From CAYJXJ01 sp964374095 (GTDB taxonomy: Bacteria > Elusimicrobiota > Elusimicrobia > UBA1565 > UBA9628), in assembly GCA_964374095.1 (NCBI GenBank), contig CAYJXJ010000175.1, positions 1 through 9,751 of the forward strand: DNA of 9,751 bases, in the 5' to 3' direction. The notes under the pieces were generated by a model that was not told the DNA's origin, searched no databases, and saw only the letters and a list, made by a program, of their open reading frames with translations. Shown here piece after piece: positions 7,788 through 9,751 of this stretch. A program made the position numbers and the translations under genes. How positions within the stretch are numbered: the stretch's first letter is position 1; every line of letters starts with the position of its first letter.

Positions 7788-7816
7788 AGTGTAGCCCCGA
7801 CCCCTTGACGCGTCAA
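7788..7816 (-). promoter_or_regulatory. sigma70-type promoter of the giant exported protein gene
   Basis: On the reverse strand TTGACG (7816-7811) and TACACT (7793-7788) are 17 bases apart. The predicted start near 7781 gives a leader of about 25 bases before ATG 7757, which contains the GAGG ribosome-binding site at 7766-7763. The gene therefore probably has its own promoter, although it lies only 97 bases downstream of the M28 peptidase gene on the same strand. Confidence 0.7.
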
Positions 7817-7822
7817 GGGGTC
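7799..7822. promoter_or_regulatory. perfect 24-bp palindrome over the -35 box (operator or hairpin)
   Basis: The half GACCCCTTGACG (7799-7810) is followed directly by its exact reverse complement. The -35 hexamer of the downstream reverse gene lies within it. Such a site suits a dimeric regulator. As RNA it would also fold into a strong hairpin after the M28 gene, but no T-run follows on the reverse strand, so it is a poor intrinsic terminator. Confidence 0.65.
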
Positions 7823-7838
7823 ATATCGGGCCCGGCCG

Positions 7839-7854
7839 CCTGCGCTGCCGCAGG
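7839..7854 (-). terminator. hairpin directly after the M28 peptidase stop codon
   Basis: CCTGCG and CGCAGG pair across a 4-base loop, starting at the first base after the reverse-strand TGA (7857-7855). There is no following T-run, so it may slow decay or assist termination rather than be a classical intrinsic terminator. Confidence 0.35.
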
Positions 7855-9168
7855 TCAGCGGGAAGCCGCCGCGGGAGCAGACGCCGCCGTCTTTGCCAGC
7901 TCCACGGCGAAGGCCACCGCCAGCTTGGCGAAAGCCACCGAGTGTTCGGCCGTTCCGCCCGAGTTGTCCAGGGTGTCACGGGGGGTATGGATGTTGGGGT
8001 TCATGTTCCCCACGGCGGACTCAAAGGCCGCCGAGGCGGGAAAGCCCGCGCGGGTCCAGGAGGCGTGGTCGGAGCAGGCGTAACCGCAGGCGGTCGACTG
8101 CAGCGGCACGCCCGAATATGTTTCCACGAGGCGGCCCAGGAAGGCCGTCAGGGCCGGGTCGACGTTGTCGCTGAGAAGATAGATCGCGTCGGCCGAGCCC
8201 CTGAAATTGGTCATGTCCAACTGGATGACCCCGACGACCTTCTTGCCTTCGCGGGCGTAGCGGTCGGCGATCTCCTTGGAGCCCCGCAAGCCCACCTCCT
8301 CGGCGGCGTAGCCCATGAACTGCACGGTCTTCTTGGGCCGCCAGCCGGCTTGGGACAGGATCCGCGCGGCCTCGCTGAGCACCGCGATCCCCGAGGCGTT
8401 ATCGTCGGCGCCGGGGGCCCGCCGATCCCCGCCGCCCCACATCCCGCCGATCGAATCGAGGTGCCCACCCAATACCACCACCTCGTCGGGGGTCTCGGAG
8501 CCCGGGAAAGTCAGCACGACCGATGGCTGCCTCCAGCTCGCGTGGGTCACCAGCTGCGCGCTCGCGCCCGGAAGGGCGGCGGCCGAAGCCTGCCAACGGG
8601 CCTGCAGCCATTTGGCCGCGGCCACGCCCGCGTCGTGCTGGTAGTAGCGCGTATGGTGGGCCGCCAATCCTTCGATGACGGCGCGCAGTTGGGACTCCTT
8701 CACCTGGCCGACCAGCGGCGCCACGACCGCCTGCTGATCGAGGGTGTAGGCCGCGGCGGCCCGGACCACGGACTCGCGGAGATCGGCCTCGGCCTCGAGC
8801 CGGCTGCCGTGGGCGAAGAACCCGCCGCAGCGGCCGAATTTCTCATGCATGAACGCGCCGAGCTCGGGGAGACGCTCGGGCGCGACCCGAAACACCGACG
8901 AGCGGGCGCTCGAGAAAACCGGGTTCTCGAGCGGGAACCCCTTGGCGCCGGGATGTTGGAGATCCTCGATGCTGAAGGAAACCCACACGGCGTCCTCGGG
9001 AAGAGCCTCTGGGGAGGGAGTCGATTTCGATTCCTGCCGCGTCCGTTCCAAGACCGGCCCGACCCGGACTCCCTGGTCGAAGTCAGTCCCCGGCGAGCCG
9101 CCCCACGCCGGCGCCGCCACGACCGCCAGGCACGCGCAAGACGCGACCGCCTTCAAGCACTTGCCCAT
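7855..9168 (-). CDS. secreted M28-family zinc aminopeptidase (leucyl aminopeptidase type)
   Basis: The 437-residue enzyme should release N-terminal, mainly hydrophobic, residues from peptides outside the cytoplasm using two zinc ions. A signal peptide covers residues 1-23 (cleavage near AWG|G). Residues 24 to about 165 resemble the N-terminal prodomain of Vibrio/Aeromonas aminopeptidases (DAVWVSFSIEDL). The catalytic domain shows the full set: H236 in GGHLDSI, D255 in PGADDNASG, E290 (general base) and E291 in GYAAEEVGLRGS, D318 in IQLDMTNF and H394 in NPNIHTPRDTLD. C361 and C365 in CGYACSDHASW match the conserved active-site disulfide of Aeromonas aminopeptidase. The C-terminal PPC domain found in many relatives is absent; the chain ends in a short Ala-rich tail. 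The start is ATG 9168, preceded within four bases by GGTGG. It has a divergent neighbour at 9406 and a downstream same-strand neighbour with its own promoter. The family call is secure; substrate preference is by analogy. Confidence 0.93.
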   Translation of the reverse strand: MGKCLKAVASCACLAVVAAPAWGGSPGTDFDQGVRVGPVLERTRQESKSTPSPEALPEDAVWVSFSIEDLQHPGAKGFPLENPVFSSARSSVFRVAPERLPELGAFMHEKFGRCGGFFAHGSRLEAEADLRESVVRAAAAYTLDQQAVVAPLVGQVKESQLRAVIEGLAAHHTRYYQHDAGVAAAKWLQARWQASAAALPGASAQLVTHASWRQPSVVLTFPGSETPDEVVVLGGHLDSIGGMWGGGDRRAPGADDNASGIAVLSEAARILSQAGWRPKKTVQFMGYAAEEVGLRGSKEIADRYAREGKKVVGVIQLDMTNFRGSADAIYLLSDNVDPALTAFLGRLVETYSGVPLQSTACGYACSDHASWTRAGFPASAAFESAVGNMNPNIHTPRDTLDNSGGTAEHSVAFAKLAVAFAVELAKTAASAPAAASR

Positions 9169-9223
9169 AAACCACCCCCCGCCCAGACCGAAGGGCCTAT
9201 GCGAGCGCTAGGCCCAATGGTCC

Positions 9224-9251
9224 CATATGGGGGAAAGCTTGTCAACGTCAA
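9224..9251 (-). promoter_or_regulatory. candidate promoter of the M28 peptidase gene
   Basis: On the reverse strand two -35-like hexamers lie back to back, TTGACG (9251-9246) and TTGACA (9245-9240). The best -10 is weak: CATATG (9229-9224), 16 bases after TTGACG, and itself at the centre of a CCCATATGGG palindrome (9222-9231). The tandem -35 boxes and palindrome suggest control, but the -10 is too poor for a firm call. Confidence 0.35.
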
Positions 9252-9333
9252 AATGGGGCCAGGTCTCAACACTCAACACGTCGGGTATGCCTCCCGCGCC
9301 GCCGCGCGGCACGCCGCTTGAGGAATATGCCGG

Positions 9334-9400
9334 GGGCCCTAAGACCCGGGGTCCCTTAGGCTTTAAGCCTCTGGCAAGAGCGGGACGCCGGGGCTAAACT
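9334..9400 (+). promoter_or_regulatory. conserved upstream module and promoter, copy B
   Basis: GGGCCCTAAGACCC (9334-9347) matches copy A at 12 of 14 positions. TAGGCTTTAAGCCTCTGG (9357-9374) keeps TAGGC, a 5-base gap and GCCTCTGG. The -10-like TAAACT (9395-9400) lies at the same distance as in copy A; a -35-like CTGGCA (9371-9376) gives an 18-base spacer. The DNA can form CCTAA/TTAGG plus GACCC/GGGTC stems (9338-9360), and AGGCTT/AAGCCT arms (9358-9370). Copy A keeps shorter versions of these arms. Confidence 0.5.
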
Positions 9401-9405
9401 AGGCC

Positions 9406-9702
9406 TTGAAGAGCATTGTGAATCGCCATAAAACCGCGGGCCTTATCCTCTCGGCCACCATGCTTCTTTCCGCCCCTTTGCTTGCCGCCATTTTCGGCCA
9501 GGATGACCGAAAAGACGTTTTCGAGACGTCGCAGCTCCAGCAGGAGCTCGCCAAAAGCGTGGTGGCCCTATTCGATGAATCCAAAGTGGCCGTCGACTCC
9601 AAAGCCAAGCGCGCCGTTCTCAAGACCGAGGAATTCACCCGGGTGTGGCGTATCTATGGAAACGAGGACAAATCGCGCTGGCTGCCTCTGGATCCAACGT
9701 AA
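9406..9702 (+). CDS. N-terminal part of an exported protein, possibly trypsin/V8-like peptidase, cut off by an insertion sequence
   Basis: This reading frame is 98 residues from TTG 9406, or 94 from the in-frame GTG 9418, which has a weak GAAGAG ribosome-binding site four bases upstream and gives a good signal peptide (MNRHKTAGLILSATMLLSAPLLAA). GTG 9418 may be the true start, but TTG 9406 coincides with the predicted transcription start. After the signal, IFGQDDRKDVFE...LAKSVVALF resembles the mature N-terminus of secreted trypsin/V8-like serine peptidases. The residues near RVWRIYGNEDKSRW do not clearly continue that match, and no catalytic His, Asp or Ser is present. The TAA stop (9700-9702) is supplied by the apparent IS66-type end starting at 9699. 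The product is therefore probably a truncated, inactive protein. The peptidase identity is tentative. Confidence 0.55.
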   Translation: MKSIVNRHKTAGLILSATMLLSAPLLAAIFGQDDRKDVFETSQLQQELAKSVVALFDESKVAVDSKAKRAVLKTEEFTRVWRIYGNEDKSRWLPLDPT

Positions 9703-9751
9703 GCGTTCACAGGGTGTGCAGTAACAAAAAGCTGGACTCGTTACCATCCCT
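9699..9751. mobile_element. terminus of an IS66-family insertion sequence (continues beyond window)
   Basis: GTAAGCGTTCACAGGG begins at 9699. IS66-family elements typically end in GTAA, often GTAAGCG, and make 8-bp target duplications; this is recalled family knowledge. The junction falls inside an open reading frame and provides its stop codon, and the DNA beyond it loses the coding pattern. The predicted target duplication is GATCCAAC (9691-9698). No transposase or orfA/B/C sequence is inside the window, so the call rests on the terminus alone. Confidence 0.5.

Noticed and set aside
7942..9321. Long forward open frame opposite the M28 peptidase
   Set aside because: The reverse frame carries every M28 metal ligand; the forward frame has no family features.
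9334..9400. Cyclic-di-GMP (GEMM) riboswitch suggested by GCCTCTGG, GGGACGC and CTAAAC strings
   Set aside because: The strings are not in the riboswitch order, the paired P2/P3 helices cannot be drawn, and copy A at 786-851 lacks GGGACGC.
9721..9744. GTAAC ... GTTAC inverted arms near the window end
   Set aside because: Only 5-bp arms with a 14-base loop, inside the presumed insertion-sequence end; too weak to call a terminator or attachment site.

Overview
The window is a GC-rich bacterial segment that reads as a Gram-negative accessory region dominated by exported proteins. Three of the four complete large or medium genes, and the truncated gene at the right edge, start with Sec-type signal peptides. 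No ribosomal, tRNA or housekeeping gene is present, so taxonomy cannot be fixed. High GC, Ala/Pro-rich secreted proteins and secreted peptidases would fit groups such as Elusimicrobiota, Bdellovibrionota or Myxococcota, but this is only a guess.

Left part (1-780): the last codons of an upstream gene are followed by a textbook sigma70-type promoter (TTGACG-N17-TATACT). Just downstream lies a perfect 7-bp inverted repeat placed as an operator. Then comes a two-gene type II toxin-antitoxin operon: a ribbon-helix-helix FitA/VapB-like antitoxin and a PIN-domain FitB/VapC-like toxin, overlapping by one base.

Middle (781-7822): a forward gene encodes a 540-residue exported protein with a low-complexity Pro/Ala linker, a helical region and a C-terminal papain-like (C39-like) cysteine peptidase domain (Q369, C374, H479, D499). 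It runs tail-to-tail, with an 8-bp overlap, into a 5.3-kb reverse gene for a 1760-residue exported protein. That giant protein has a helical N-terminal half-kiloresidue, a beta-rich section with RHS/YD-like turns, a Gly/Ala-rich hydrophobic section, a Pro-rich linker and a C-terminal ParBc_2-like (putative nuclease) domain with a D-x-H-H-R motif. The architecture resembles polymorphic-toxin or surface-effector proteins, but no known export or immunity module is recognisable. Its promoter has a -35 box buried in a perfect 24-bp palindrome.

Right part (7823-9751): a reverse gene encodes a secreted M28 zinc aminopeptidase of the Vibrio/Aeromonas leucyl aminopeptidase type with all metal ligands and the CxxxC disulfide pair. 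Divergent from it is a short forward gene for an exported protein whose N-terminus resembles secreted trypsin/V8-like peptidases. It stops exactly where a GTAAGCG... sequence begins, which looks like the terminus of an IS66-family insertion sequence that supplies the TAA stop codon and continues past the window.

Two forward genes for exported proteins (860 and 9406/9418) share an unusual conserved upstream module: GGGCC(A/C)TAAG(G/A)CCC, then TAGGC-N5-GCCTCTGG, then an identically spaced -10 box. This suggests a common promoter or regulator for secreted proteins. There is no gene-free stretch over 300 bases; the longest gap (9169-9405) holds the divergent promoters.
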